NCBI GenBank assembly: GCA_036245525.1
Contig: BTPG01000005.1
Location: 182,080,245 to 182,144,244 of the forward strand
Length of the DNA: 64,000 nt
DNA from: Semisulcospira habei
Lineage: Eukaryota; Mollusca; Gastropoda; Semisulcospiridae
Reading direction: 5' to 3'
Every line of letters starts with the position of its first letter. Within the stretch, counting starts at the first letter, position 1. This document shows positions 12,185-22,785 of the stretch, piece after piece. A program made the position numbers and the translations under genes. The notes beneath the pieces are model-generated. The model saw nothing but the letters and a program-made list of their open reading frames with translations. It was not told the origin of the DNA and did not search any database.

Positions 12185-12251
12185 TGCAAGAGGCATTGAT
12201 TCTCATGAGCCCCTGCGGATGCAGGGGCACATGAGAATCTATGCCTCTTGC
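12185..12251. repeat. Family A hairpin
   Basis: The left arm GCAAGAGGCATTGATTCTCA pairs with the right arm TGAGAATCTATGCCTCTTGC. The centre is CCCCTGC / GCAGGGG rather than the common CCCCCGC / GCGGGGG, and ATTCTC is mirrored by GAGAAT, so two family differences appear on both arms. Confidence 0.9.
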
Positions 12252-12630
12252 TTGTGAAGTCGGGCCATGTCTGGCTCACTGTTGGATGCTGCCACCCTTT
12301 GCGCACATGTGGGGGAGCCAAGTCTGTGCCTTCCCGTGACGAATTGTAACTGGCCAACTGCCCACAAGCAGCCAGAAAGGACCGAACGTAAAATATTGCT
12401 GTTTACCAGATTAGCTCAAGTGGATTTATTGTCCCAGCTATAGCGTGTGTGAAAGATGCGGGAAGGAAGTTACCTATGAAGGGAAGTGTTGTGTTAAAAA
12501 ATAAATCGGAGGGTTTCGTACATTCTACTTGCCTATGAGGTTGCCTTTGGTCCATTCAGTGCTGCTGTGACTTCACTAGTGTTATTCGTTAGGGATGGAC
12601 GGTCTGCGATACTGCAACAAACAGTTTTGT

Positions 12631-12845
12631 TTAACTCATTCTACCCCAGACACACCACAGGAAGATAAGGATCGACCATGATAGTTTAAGGGTGATGCCA
12701 GAATAGCTTGGCGTCTATGCGCGCCAAGCTATTCTGGCATCACCCTTGAACTATCATGGTCGATTTGTGTCCTGCACTGCGATGCAGTCCAAAGAGGACA
12801 ACGGCAACATTTAAGGATTTCGGTCTTGGGGGTACAATGAGTTAA
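12631..12845. repeat. Family B2 palindromic MITE
   Basis: Bounded by TTAACTCATTCTACCCCAGA and a trailing CAATGAGTTAA. The core GGTGATGCCAGAATAGCTTGG pairs with its complement near 12725-12750. The subfamily marker GATGCC / GGCATC distinguishes it from GTGCC / GGCAC copies. The right TTAA (12842-12845) is shared with the next element. Confidence 0.85.
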
Positions 12846-13020
12846 CCCTTTTAGCTGCGGATCCCTACAGCAGGAGATGGCTTGACCTTCAGGCGCCAAG
12901 GTGATCTGGCACTACCTTTGAATTATCATGGCCGTCAAGCCATCTCCTGCATCTGGTACATAGTCTTTAGGCAACACCTCCAAAATTTGAGAAATGGGAC
13001 CTTGGGGCTAAAAGGGTTAA
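12842..13020. repeat. Family B element lacking most of one core arm
   Basis: It begins TTAACCCTTTTAGC and ends GGCTAAAAGGGTTAA. The right core arm (GGCGCCAAGGTGATCTGGCA, then CCTTTGAATTATCATGG) is present while the left core arm is deleted after GGAGATGGCTTGACC. Confidence 0.75.
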
Positions 13021-13040
13021 TTACTGAGCGGCAGAGGTCA

Positions 13041-13083
13041 ATACACTACACTACACTACACTACACTACACTACACTACACTC
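13041..13083. repeat. (CTACA)n microsatellite
   Basis: About eight copies of a 5-bp unit in tandem. Confidence 0.9.
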
Positions 13084-13336
13084 CAGTAAAGTAATACGTT
13101 ATTTTCTGAAACCCTTTTGGGACAGAACTTTGAAACACGCCGTGAAAGGTTCATTTTCTACCTAAGCCTGAACCGTATAGTGAACAGAAGATATCAATAC
13201 TGTACGTGGTGGAAACCTGTGTCTCGACTCTCGCCTGTATGTTAAGGCCGAGACTCTCCTTGGCACTGTTGACGTGTTGATGGCTTATCTTGGACCTGAA
13301 ACGATTCAACCAGGCGTGCCAACTCAGTCTGCACTG

Positions 13337-13443
13337 TGCAGGCAAAAGACAGCGAGTCCACTCTTGTGAAAAGCGAGATCTTCATTGTGACACAATGGAA
13401 ATCTCGCTTTTCACAAAAGTGGACTTACTGTCGTCTGCCTGCG
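13337..13443. repeat. Family K hairpin
   Basis: TGTGAAAAGCGAGAT pairs with ATCTCGCTTTTCACA, and the stem continues through AGTCCACT / AGTGGACT to GCAGGCA / TGCCTGC. The loop is about 20 bases. No second copy was noticed. Confidence 0.75.
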
Positions 13444-13609
13444 TAGGGCAGAGCTCAATATAAGGTCGAAACTGTACACGAAAAAGCTTTCTCTCGCCAA
13501 CCGTAAGACTTTGTGGAAACTCACTTCATCGGAAACACACACCGGAGTAGGTCTACCCACTGCACTGGCCCAAATAGGAGCAACCCAATAAGTTGAGGTC
13601 ATCGAGCCG

Positions 13610-13668
13610 AAGTCGGTCGGAGTGGGCCCGCGCACCGGCTTCGTGCGCGGGCCCACTGCAGCCGACTT
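13610..13668. repeat. Very GC-rich hairpin
   Basis: AGTGGGCCCGCGCAC and GTGCGCGGGCCCACT form a 15-bp perfect stem with a loop of about nine bases; outer AAGTCGG / CCGACTT also pairs. Confidence 0.8.
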
Positions 13669-13893
13669 TAGCGCGATGGCTTTGCCTACATGCGCAGGTT
13701 TTAAAGAGAGAGTAGTACGCTCACAGTAGCTTTTATAAAATTTGTATTTAACCCGAACGTTGCACTACCTAGGTTAGCAATAGGTCCTCGGGACACGTAG
13801 GCCTTAGCGGCTGGCCTGCTAAGGTTGACATCGGGTCGAAGACTTCTTGCTCTTTTGCTCAATGAAAGCTCAATGTTTACTACGTCGTAAGTG

Positions 13894-14386
<493 letters not shown>

Positions 14387-14462
<76 letters not shown>
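14387..14462. repeat. (TC)n microsatellite on a retroelement tail
   Basis: About 75 bp of TC repeat between the S1 tail and an older LINE remnant. Confidence 0.97.
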
Positions 14463-14464
<2 letters not shown>

Positions 14465-14618
14465 ACCTTAAGCGGATTAATTCTCTATACAATCGCGCAG
14501 TTAAACTGATCCTCCCAATCCCCTCTCTAACTTTGGAGGAAAAGCTTCAGGCAACAGGGCTCCTTCCTTTACATCAACACCTTACGTTTAATACGTGCGT
14601 ACTTATGCACAAAGCACT
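14463..14618 (+). pseudogene. Older LINE, pol C-terminal fragment, left of insertion
   Basis: The frame gives KRINSLYNRAVKLILPIP, then GLLPLHQHLTFNTCVLMHKA, a pattern typical of the region after the RT fingers and palm in CR1/L2-like and related animal LINEs. The frame is cut at 14618 by another element. It resumes at 16971-17214 after the duplicated 12-bp target GCACAAAGCACT. Confidence 0.75.
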
Positions 14619-16970
14619 CTCTCTTGGCTGGACTTCGCGAACGAAGATTTTATAGGAGTTGCCCACGACGTCTGCAGGCTTGTTCGTGGCTGCGGAGGCC
14701 AATCCGGGTCAGGCAGGTTCGACCGCAGTGGCTGCAGGGGAAGGTATGGCCAGAGTTCTGAGTTGCGGCATCTCTGTTCTTTCTCCTGAGCCGCTTTTCC
14801 TTAAGGCTAGCTCTGCGAGAGTCCTCAAAGGAGACAGCTGCCTTGTAAATAGTGGAGCGCCAGGTGTCACGGTCCACAGCAAGCGAAGACCACTGGTGGT
14901 GGTCGATTTGGCAGGCACTAAGTGACTTCTTGAGACAGTCTTTGTATCTCTTCTTTGGTGCCCCTCTGTCACGGTGTCCAGTAGCAAGCTCGCCGAACAG
15001 GGTGATCTTTGGTAGGCGATGATCCTCCATCCTGGAGACATGCCCCGCCCAGCGGAGCTGTGTCCGCAGCAGCAAAGCCTCGATGCTCACGGTTTCAGCC
15101 TGTTCAAGGACCTCGACATTGGTGACATAGTCACTCCAGTGAATGCCCAGGATGGTACGCAGGCAGCGCTGGTGGAAGCGTTCGAGGAGTCGTAGTTGGC
15201 TGCGGTAGAGGGCCCAGGACTCGGAACCATACAGCAGGGTGGTGAGGACCACAGCTCTGTACACGCTGATCTTGGTGCCTGTTTTCAGCTGTTGATTGTG
15301 CCACACCCGCTTGAAAAGTCGCCCGAAAGCGCTGTTCGCTTTTGCCAGCCTGCTGTCAAGCTCCTTGTCCAGCTTGGCGTCCGACGTGATAATGCAGCCA
15401 AGGTAAGTAAACTGGTGCACTGACTTTAGTTCAGACTCGCCGATGGTGATGTGAGGAGGGCGATACACTGTCTTGGGTGCCGGCTGATGGAGGACCTCTG
15501 TCTTTTTCAGACTGACCTCGAGTCCAAAGAGCTGGGCAGCGTCTGCGAAGCAGGACGTGATGCGCTGCAGGGCTCTCTCTGTGTGTGCAACGAGGGCAGC
15601 ATCATCAGAAAAAAGCAGCTCACGGATCAGTTGGTCTAGGGTTTTCGTGTGGGCCTGCAGTCGTCTGAGGTTGAACAGGCTGCCATCGAGACGATACCTG
15701 ATGTACACTGCATCGTCATCATCGAGGTCCACTGTGGCCTGCTTCAACATCATGCTAAAAAAGATGGTGAAGAGGGTCGGTGCCAGCACGCAGCCCTGCT
15801 TTACGCCGTTGAGAATGGGGAATGGTTCTGAGAGGTCATTGTTGAGTCTGACCTGACCTTGCTGGTCCTCGTGTAGCTGGACAATCATGTTGAGGAACTT
15901 TGGGGGACAGCCAAGTCGCTCCAGGATCTGCCACATGCCTTGCCTGCTCACAGTGTCGAACGCTTTTGTTAGGTCGACAAACATTACGTACAGCCCTTTG
16001 TTCTGCTCGCGGCACTTCTCCTGTAGCTGTCTCAGCACAAAGACCATATCGGTGGTGCTCCTGTTTGCTCTGAAGCCACACTGGCCCTCTGGGAGTTGGT
16101 CTTCAGCGATGGCAGGTACCAGCCGATTCAGGAGCAGCCTTGCAAGGATTTTTCCAGCAATGGACAGCAGTGTAATTCCCCGATAGTTGGAACAGTCAGA
16201 CTTCTCACCTTTGTTCTTGTACAGGGTGATAACGACTGCATCACGGAGATCCTTTGGTAGTGTTCCTTCCTCCCAGCAGCAGAGAAAGAGGTCATGGAGC
16301 TTGTTGTGCAGTGCTGTGCCTCCATGTTTCCAGATCTCTGGCGGTATTCCATCAATGCCTGCTGCTTTGCCACTCTTGAGCTGGTGGATGGCTGTGAGGG
16401 TCTCTTCAGCGGTGGGCGGTTCGTCCAATTCAACTTTTACTGGGAGCTGTGGGATTTGTAGGACGACTGCTTCTTGAACAGTGCGCTCAGCGCTGAAGAG
16501 GCTCTGAAAGTATTCCGACCAGCGGTTCAAGATGGAGGTATTATCTGTGAGGAGTGCCTGGCCATTCGCGCTTCGCAGGGGACTTTGTACCAGGTGCCTG
16601 GGGCCATACACTGCTTTCAATGCTTCGTAGAAGCCCCTGTAGTCACCATTGTCTGCGCAAAGCTGGGTCCTCTGTGCAAGTCTGGTCCACCACTCATTCT
16701 GGAGATCTCTGAGCTTGCGCTGGAGACTGCTGCAGACGAGGCGGAAGGCAGACTTCTTCACAGGGCAGGAAGGCTGGGCTAGGTGGGCCTGATGGGCGGC
16801 TCTTTTTTTTGCTAGGTGTTCCTGGATCTCTACATCGTTTTCGTCAAACCAGTCTTTGTTCCTCTTTCTAGCGAAACCCAAGACTTCTGCAGAGGATTTT
16901 GCAATAGCAGTTTTCAGTTCTTCCCAAAGTGTTTCAGGGGAGGAGTCTGCTGGGTCCGCTGTGTCTTTGA
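14619..16970 (-). mobile_element. 5'-truncated non-LTR retrotransposon (family L-RT), copy 1
   Basis: The insertion is flanked by the 12-bp direct repeat GCACAAAGCACT at 14607-14618 and 16971-16982. It is 2352 bp, minus strand, and truncated at its 5' end just upstream of the codons for DTADPADSS. The 3' UTR after the stop is only about 31 bases and contains the hairpin CTTCG-TTCG-CGAAG. The host sequence is an older LINE on the opposite strand. The 57839-60418 copy shares the same 3' end. Confidence 0.92.
14650..16970 (-). pseudogene. Reverse transcriptase ORF, 5'-truncated LINE
   Basis: The open frame encodes the linker, reverse transcriptase and C-terminal domain of a LINE polyprotein. 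Visible RT blocks in order are SGKAAGIDGIPPEIW, SNYRGITLLSIAGK, GQCGFRANRSTTDMVF, FVDLTKAFDTVSRQG, GVKQGCVLAPTLF and LLFSDDAALVAHT. The last is the catalytic box, F-S-D-D here versus F-A-D-D in copy 2, so activity is doubtful. A C-terminal zinc-knuckle-like CSHCGRTCL...RSHEQAC lies close to the end. The frame runs on upstream to 17079, but about 36 residues at that end come from the target, not the element. The apurinic-type endonuclease domain is missing by truncation. Clade is not assigned. Confidence 0.88.
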
Positions 16971-17690
16971 GCACAAAGCACTGAACGGGAAAGCCCCCCT
17001 CTACCTGGCTAAGCTTTTCACTGAGAGCGAAAGGGTTTACAGCACTTTGAGGAACAGTCTCGTCATTAAACGGTCCCAAATTGACTTGTTTAAATCCAGC
17101 CTTTCTTACGCGGGTGCCTATTTATGGAACTCACTTCCTCCACATATACAGCAAACGAGACATCTTCCATTGTTTAGGACGACAGCTTTTAAATACATCT
17201 CTGAGCAAACTTGAAAGAAACGTAGATAATATGTCCAAAAGAGTCATGTCAATGATTTCCTGTGGTCCTCCGTCTTGCACTTGTTAGCTTTTACATAATA
17301 TCTCTCTTTATCGTGGTGTTTTGCCTGCTCACTAAATTCCTACACATGAGTAGCTGTATCATAAGTGTGCAGTCGCTTTCTATAAAGACACTTTACATCG
17401 CACCCCCGGCCCCCCCCCCCCCCCCCCCCCCCCCGTCCAAGACCCTGTCATTTTGCTGTGTGTGTGTGTGTAATCTTCAGCAACTTTGGAACTTGTATCG
17501 GAATGTAACACAAGTGACCTGTGGGTGTAGCCGCTTGTTTTGTGCTGTTAACATATTGTTTTAATGTTGCTTTTAGTGTTGTAGTTTAGCAAGGACAAAC
17601 ATGAAAAGAGGCCTGTGCGCCTATTGTTTCCATCCTTGAGAAATAAAGTATCATTCATTCATTCATTCATTCATTCATTCTCTCTCTGTG
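16971..17690 (+). pseudogene. Older LINE, C-terminus and 3' UTR, right of insertion
   Basis: After the duplicated target the frame continues HKALNGKAPLYLAKLF and YAGAYLWNSLPPHIQ to a stop near 17215, completing the fragment at 14463-14618. The 3' UTR carries a C-run (about 17403-17434), AAGAGGCCTGTGCGCC, AATAAAGTATC and a (ATTC)n tail ending near 17680. A related 3' end with AAGGACAAGAATGAAAG follows at about 17845-17930, and another on the minus strand at about 28345-28440. Confidence 0.8.
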
Positions 17691-17844
17691 TCTCGGTCTG
17701 TCTGTCGGCTGTCTGCCTCCCCCTGTCTGTCTGCCTCTCTTTCTACCCCCCACCCTACCTCTCTCTCCCTCACCCCTCCCCCCCTCCTCGCTCTCATCCC
17801 CCCCCCCTTCTCTCTCTCCCTCCGTACCTTTAGTTTCAGTGTAC

Positions 17845-17930
17845 GAAGGACAAGAATGAAAGAAAGTATTCGCACCTGTTCATTTGTCCTTCGAAAATAT
17901 AGTTTCATTTCATTTGAAGGTTTCATTACT
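17845..17930 (+). repeat. Second LINE 3'-end fragment
   Basis: GAAGGACAAGAATGAAAGAA, ATTCGCACCTGTTCATTTGT and CCTTCGAAAATATAGTTTCA parallel the 3' end of the LINE just upstream (17590-17665). They indicate a diverged second copy of the tail region. Confidence 0.6.
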
Positions 17931-17939
17931 GCGTATGGG

Positions 17940-18090
17940 TTTTGCGAGATGTAACGCCGTGTAAGAGTTCTGTTTCCAAACCAACGCTGTGTTTACAAGA
18001 GTTTTGGGAGATGTGCTTTATGAACCAGGTACAGTCACGGTCGACCTGCCCTCGAAGTTGTGTGTGCCGAATGAGTGATATGGGCTCTCC
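17940..18090 (+). repeat. Dispersed repeat R1, copy 1
   Basis: About 150 bp (GAGATGTAACGCCGTGTAAG, GTTTCCAAACCAACGCTGTG, CAAGAGTTTTGGGAGATG) is similar to 31420-31575. Both copies end at a TC-rich run. Confidence 0.7.
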
Positions 18091-18093
18091 GGC

Positions 18094-18262
<169 letters not shown>

Positions 18263-18610
18263 GCCTCCTCTCCTTCCCCGTAAGGCTATTTCCCACCTTT
18301 CCTCACTGCAAATCCATTGCAACGTGCACGCATTGAAACACAGACTGCGCCCACCTCTGTTGAAAGGAGCTGTTTAACAGGTGTGCGGGCTGGGGCGCGA
18401 AACTGTCGGAGTGGTGCAGGCAGGGTCGTGAAACTTATTGCCAACAAACCGCCCCCGTTTCCATGCCATTCCGATACACAATGAATAATGAATACGGAAT
18501 GCAGTGAGACGAGGCTCCACGACACGTAGCGCACAGGTACTTGAAATGAGCACAGGCAATTGATATCGACTCTTTCAGAAGTGTGCCGAGCAAAAAAAAA
18601 AATGAACACC

Positions 18611-18686
18611 TCCGCTGCGAGAGGTATAGATCCTCATCAGGCCCCCCGCGGCGGCGGGCTCATGAGGATTTATACCTTTCGCTGAA
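18611..18686. repeat. Family A hairpin
   Basis: GCGAGAGGTATAGATCCTCA pairs with TGAGGATTTATACCTTTCGC around a GC-rich centre. GGTATA / TATACC is the mirrored variant of GGCATA / TATGCC. The right flank (GAAACCACTTTGTG, GTTCCTTTGACG) is shared with other family A copies. Confidence 0.85.
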
Positions 18687-18809
18687 ACCACTTTGTGTGG
18701 GCCATGTTCCTTTGACGTTGAATTTACAAAGATTTCGAAACGCAATCTCCGTCCACATATTAAGGGGTTCGGCACCCATTTCAGTGTTTGAATGCAATCA
18801 CCAGTACTG

Positions 18810-19003
18810 TTTACAGTACATCACATACACACAAGCACGCACACTGTTTACAGTACACCACATACACACAAGCACGCACACTGTTTACAGTACACCACAT
18901 ACACACAAGCACGCACACTGTTTACAGTACACCACATACACACAAGCACGCACACTGTTTACAGTACACCACATACACACAAGCACGCACACTGTTTACA
19001 GTA
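18810..19003. repeat. 37-bp tandem repeat
   Basis: Five to six units of 37 bp containing CATACACACAAGCACGCACA and CTGTTTACAGTAC. Because 37 is not a multiple of three, all three frames read the same 37-residue cycle; these frames are artefacts. Confidence 0.95.
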
Positions 19004-19096
19004 CCGGCGCCGTGCTGCATGCACAAGAAGGATTATGATTTCCCGTCGGTTATTGACTCTTTCTGTGGGAATGATTTTTTTCCTGGACGAAATTAT

Positions 19097-19310
19097 TTAA
19101 CCCTTTTAGCCCCAAGGTCCAATTTCTCAAATTTTGGAGGTGTTGCCTAACGACTATGTACCAGTTGCAGGGGATGGATTGACCATGATAATTCAAGGGT
19201 AGTGCCAGATGAGCTTGGCGCCTAACGGCGCCAAGCTCATCTGGCACTACCCTTGAATTATCGTGGTCAATCCATCTCCTGCTGTAGGTACTCGGGACCG
19301 AACGGGTTAA
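19097..19310. repeat. Family B palindromic MITE
   Basis: Bounded by TTAACCCTTTTAGCCCC and GAACGGGTTAA. The core stem is GCCAGATGAGCTTGGCGCC with GGCGCCAAGCTCATCTGGC; the GATGAGC / GCTCATC variant is present on both arms. Confidence 0.9.
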
Positions 19311-19535
19311 ACAGACTACTTTCCGCTGCGGTCATTGGTGGCTTTTGCTGCGGTGCGCACTCCACGCGCTCCGTCAAAACCAGTTGGACCCGACCGGGGT
19401 CACAGCCAGAAAATAATGGCTGGGAGGAGATTTATCAAGTGGGTTCCCGGCGTTTTCGATTTGTGTGGTCTTCAAAGTATAATATGTCCAAAGATGTATG
19501 CATGAATCTGCCTCTAAAATAATCAAAAATAATAC

Positions 19536-19729
19536 TTAACCCATATGGCCTATAGCAAGAGATTTCAAGGGTAGTGCCAGATTAGCTTGGCGCCTGTCGG
19601 CGCCAAGCTGATCTGGCCAGCACTGCCCTTGAATTATCATGGTCGATCCATCCCCTGCAACTGGTGCATAGTCGTTAGATGACGCCTCCAACATTTTGGG
19701 AAATGCGGCCGTCGGGCTTAATGCGTTAA
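19536..19729. repeat. Family B palindromic MITE
   Basis: Begins TTAACCCATATGGCC and ends GGGCTTAATGCGTTAA. The core is GATTAGCTTGGCGCC / GGCGCCAAGCTGATC. The right arm has a short CCAG duplication (CTGGCCAGCACTGCCC). The right TTAA is shared with the next element. Confidence 0.85.
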
Positions 19730-19936
19730 CTATGACCCCAGACACACCACAGCAAGATAAAGATCGACCATGATAGTTCAAGGGTGATGCCAAAATAGCT
19801 TGGCGCCTATCTGCGCCAAGCTATTCTGTCATCACCTTTGAACTATCATGGTCGATCTGTGTCCTGCACTGCAACGCAGTCTTTAGAGGACGACTTCAAA
19901 ATTTGGGGATTTCGGTCTTGGGCTAGAATGAGTGAA
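19726..19936. repeat. Family B2 palindromic MITE
   Basis: Begins TTAACTATGACCCCAGACAC and ends GCTAGAATGAGTGAA, so the terminal TTAA has mutated to TGAA. The core is GATGCCAAAATAGCTTGGCG / CGCCAAGCTATTCTGTCATC. Confidence 0.85.
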
Positions 19937-20207
19937 GTCACCTATCCCAGCCTGCCTGCTGATGAATGAAAGCCATTTCAAGCCGGATTTCTCAAAATTG
20001 CCGCCACCCACACACTATTGTAAAATGCTAATGGAACGCGTTGGCATACAACCTCTTATTGTACATGAAAAGCATTTTTGTCTGAAGATTTCATTGAAAG
20101 ATAATACTCCGTGTACCCGAACATACACTTTCTTTATTCTCAGTGTCTGAGCTATCGGGTCACATTTTGTGCCGCCTTTCAGCTCTACCGTGTCGCCTTT
20201 ACACGCT

Positions 20208-20300
20208 ACAACAGGAGACTGGCCGACCATGATAGTTCAAGGGTGGTGCCAGCATAGCTTGGCACCCTTACGTACCAACCTTTGAACTAAAACTAGTATA
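20208..20300. repeat. Family B fragment
   Basis: ACAACAGGAGACTGGCCGACC, CATGATAGTTCAAGGGTGGT and GCCAGCATAGCTTGGCACC are family B left-arm words; only a decayed right arm (CAACCTTTGAACTA) follows. Confidence 0.65.
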
Positions 20301-20412
20301 ATGGTCTATGTGTTGCATATACTGGCACATACAGCCTTTGGAAGTCTCACAAATTTAGAAAATTCGCACCTATTACTAATATGCTGAATGTGTTCACAGA
20401 AATACCAGTGAT

Positions 20413-20530
20413 CGGTTGCATGAGTGAGTTTACTCTTGCGCCAGCCACTAAGCAAGGTGCTCCGCTATAGCGGAGATACCTTTCTTAGTAGCTGGCGCAG
20501 GACTAAGCTAGCTCATGCCGCCGGCCCTAG
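20413..20530. repeat. Family C hairpin, single copy
   Basis: GTTGCATGAGTGAG, then CTTGCGCCAGCCACTAAGCA and AGGTGCTCCGC, pairs across TATAG with the complement ending AGTAGCTGGCGCAGGACTAA and GCTCATGCC. This is the simple form of the element expanded at 21045-22488. Confidence 0.85.
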
Positions 20531-20590
20531 TTGTCGAAGTTTTTTCTCTTTAGTACACCGACTTGTACAGTGCAGCAAGTCACACGCAGT

Positions 20591-20773
20591 TTAACCCCTT
20601 CACTCCCGGGACATAGCGAACAGCACCCAGACTTCAAAAGACTGACATAGACCCTCATGAGCCCTCTGCAGTAGCATGAGGATCTATGCCTCTCGCTGAC
20701 CACGTATCTCCAAAATTTTCTGCGATTACTTCAAAAAACAAAATTCACGGATCATTGACAGTAAAAGGGTTAC
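20591..20773. repeat. Family A element with TTAA end
   Basis: TTAACCCCTTCACTCCCGGG begins the unit and AGTAAAAGGGTTAC ends it. The core is a shortened hairpin, ATAGACCCTCATGAGC with GCATGAGGATCTATGCC. Confidence 0.7.
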
Positions 20774-21044
20774 CTGATGCGTGACTGAATAATGTTTATC
20801 TATGGCCAGTGGGAACGAAAGGGGGGGGGGGGGAGTGTGTGGGAGGGGGGGGGGGATTACCTTGAGCTGAAGGCTGCTGGTCAATTGAACACGCACAATT
20901 GAGCCGCTCAAAAGATTCCGCCGGTTTATCCCACAGCTTTAGCCAAGCGGAAAACACCCTTAATAGTCTGGTCAGAGTCGGGAACACACGCTGCCAGATT
21001 CTGTCGATCTCTTCTTGTGTAAAGCTGTCACTGAGTTTGACTTC

Positions 21045-22488
21045 AGGGGCCAGCTGCGTGAGTGAGCTTAGTCCTGCGCCGGCCACTGAGCAAGATGCTC
21101 CGCCGCTATGAGTGAGCTTAGTTCTGCGACAGCCACTAAGCAAGGTGCTCCGCTATGAGTGAGCTTAGTCCTGCGCCGGCCACTGAGCAAGATGCTCCGC
21201 CGCTATGAGTGAGCTTAGTCCTGCGACAGCCACTAAGCAAGGTGCTCCGCCGCTATGAGTGAGCTTAGTCCTGCGACAGCCACTGAGCAAGATGCTCCGC
21301 TATGAGTGAGCTTAGTCCTGCGACAGCCACTGAGCAAGATGCTCCGCTATGAGTGAACTTAGTCCTGCGACAGCCACTGAGCAAGATGCTCCGCCGCTAT
21401 GAGTGAGCTTAGTCCTGCGCCAGCCACTGAGCAAGATGCTCCGCTATGAGTGAGCTTAGTCCTGCGACAGCCACTGAGCAAGATGCTCCGCTATGAGTGA
21501 GCTTAGTCCTGCGACAGCCACTGAGCAAGATGCTCCGCTATGAGTGAGCTTGGTCCTGCGCCAGCCACTGAGCAAGGTGCTCCGCCGCTATGAGTGAACT
21601 TAGTCCTGCGCCAGCCACTGAGCAAGATGCTCCGCTATGAGTGAGCTTAGTCCTGCGACAGCCACTGAGCAAGATGCTCCGCTATGAGTGAGCTTAGTCC
21701 TGCGCCAGCCACTGAGCAAGGTGCTCCGCCGCTATGAGTGAACTTAGTCCTGCGCCAGCCACTGAGCAAGGTGCTCCGCCGCTATGAGTGAGCTTAGTCC
21801 TGCGCCGGCCACTGAGCAAGGTGCTCCGCCGCTATGAGTGAGCTTAGTCCTGCGACAGCCACTGAGCAAGATGCTCCGCCGCTATGAGTGAGCTTAGTCC
21901 TGCGACAGCCACTGAGCAAGATGCTCCGCCGCTATGAGTGAGCTTAGTCCTGCGACAGCCACTGAGCAAGATGCTCCGCCGCTATGAGTGAGCTTAGTCC
22001 TGCGACAGCCACTGAGCAAGGTGCTCCGCTATGAGTGAGCTTAGTCCTGCGACAGCCACTGAGCAAGATGCTCCGCTATGAGTGAGCTTAGTCCTGCGAC
22101 AGCCACTAAGCAAGGTGCTCCGCCGCTATGAGTGAGCTTAGTCCTGCGCCAGCCACTGAGCAAGGTGCTCCGCCGCTATGAGTGAGCTTAGTCCTGCGCC
22201 AGCCACTGAGCAAGGTGCTCCGCCGCTATGAGTGAGCTTAGTCCTGCGCCAGCCACTGAGCAAGATGCTCCGCCGCTATGAGTGAGCTTAGTCCTGCGCC
22301 GGCCACTGAGCAAGGTGCTCCGCTATGAGTGAGCTTAGTCCTGCGCCAGCCACTGAGCAAGATGCTCCGCCGCTATGAGTGAGCTTAGTCCTGCGACAGC
22401 CACTAAGCAAGGTGCTCCGCTCTCGCGGAGCACCTTGCTTAGTCACTGGCTGACGCAGAACTAAGCTCACTCATGCAACTGGCCCCTG
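21045..22488. repeat. Family C element with one arm amplified to 28 units
   Basis: The block opens CAGGGGCCAGCTGCGTGAGT and closes GCAACTGGCCCCTG, the family C terminal inverted repeat. Between them the left arm occurs 28 times in direct tandem, with units of 47 or 50 bp depending on CCGCT versus CCGCCGCT. Each unit holds ATGAGTGAGCTTAGTCCTGC, GCCACTGAGCAAG and TGCTCCGC. Only one right arm follows (GCGGAGCACCTTGCTTAGTC at about 22425-22444). Variants such as GCGACAG/GCGCCAG and AAGATG/AAGGTG recur in blocks. No unique spacers separate the units, so it is not a CRISPR array. Confidence 0.95.
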
Positions 22489-22785
22489 GTCTCTCACTTC
22501 CTTAAAGGGGCACGCCCGACCTTTTTTAAGGCTCTCTAATCATCTGTGATACCATAGGGACAATTTTTCTTTTTTTAAGGCTTCAGTTTGCAAAAAGCTT
22601 TTACAGTGACCACCCTATTGTCCCACCAAATGCTTTCTTTCGTCCGTTGAAAGCGAAAAGAGGCCCACCGGAATCTTGTGACGGATACGTGAAAAGATTG
22701 CTTCTGATAGGCGATGGTAGCTGACGTGATAACTATTCTATACGACCTTAGGTCATATGCATAATTATAACCAATCAGAGACAAG
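22489..22785. other. Upstream region of a small ORF; nothing certain
   Basis: Contains AAAGGGGCACGCCCGACC near 22504 and an AACCAATCAGAGACAAG stretch just before the ATG at 22786. A CCAAT-like box 16 bases from the ATG is suggestive of promoter or 5' UTR sequence but cannot be confirmed. Confidence 0.3.

Noticed and set aside
16971..17079. N-terminal 36 residues of the minus-strand RT frame
   Set aside because: They are read from the antisense of the older LINE beyond the 12-bp target duplication, so they are not part of the inserted element.
18583..19150. Reading frames with HTHKHAHCLQY repeats
   Set aside because: Produced by the 37-bp tandem repeat in all three frames.
21045..22488. Regular repeats resembling a CRISPR array
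   Set aside because: Units abut without unique spacers, the context is eukaryotic, and the array is explained as amplification of a palindrome arm.
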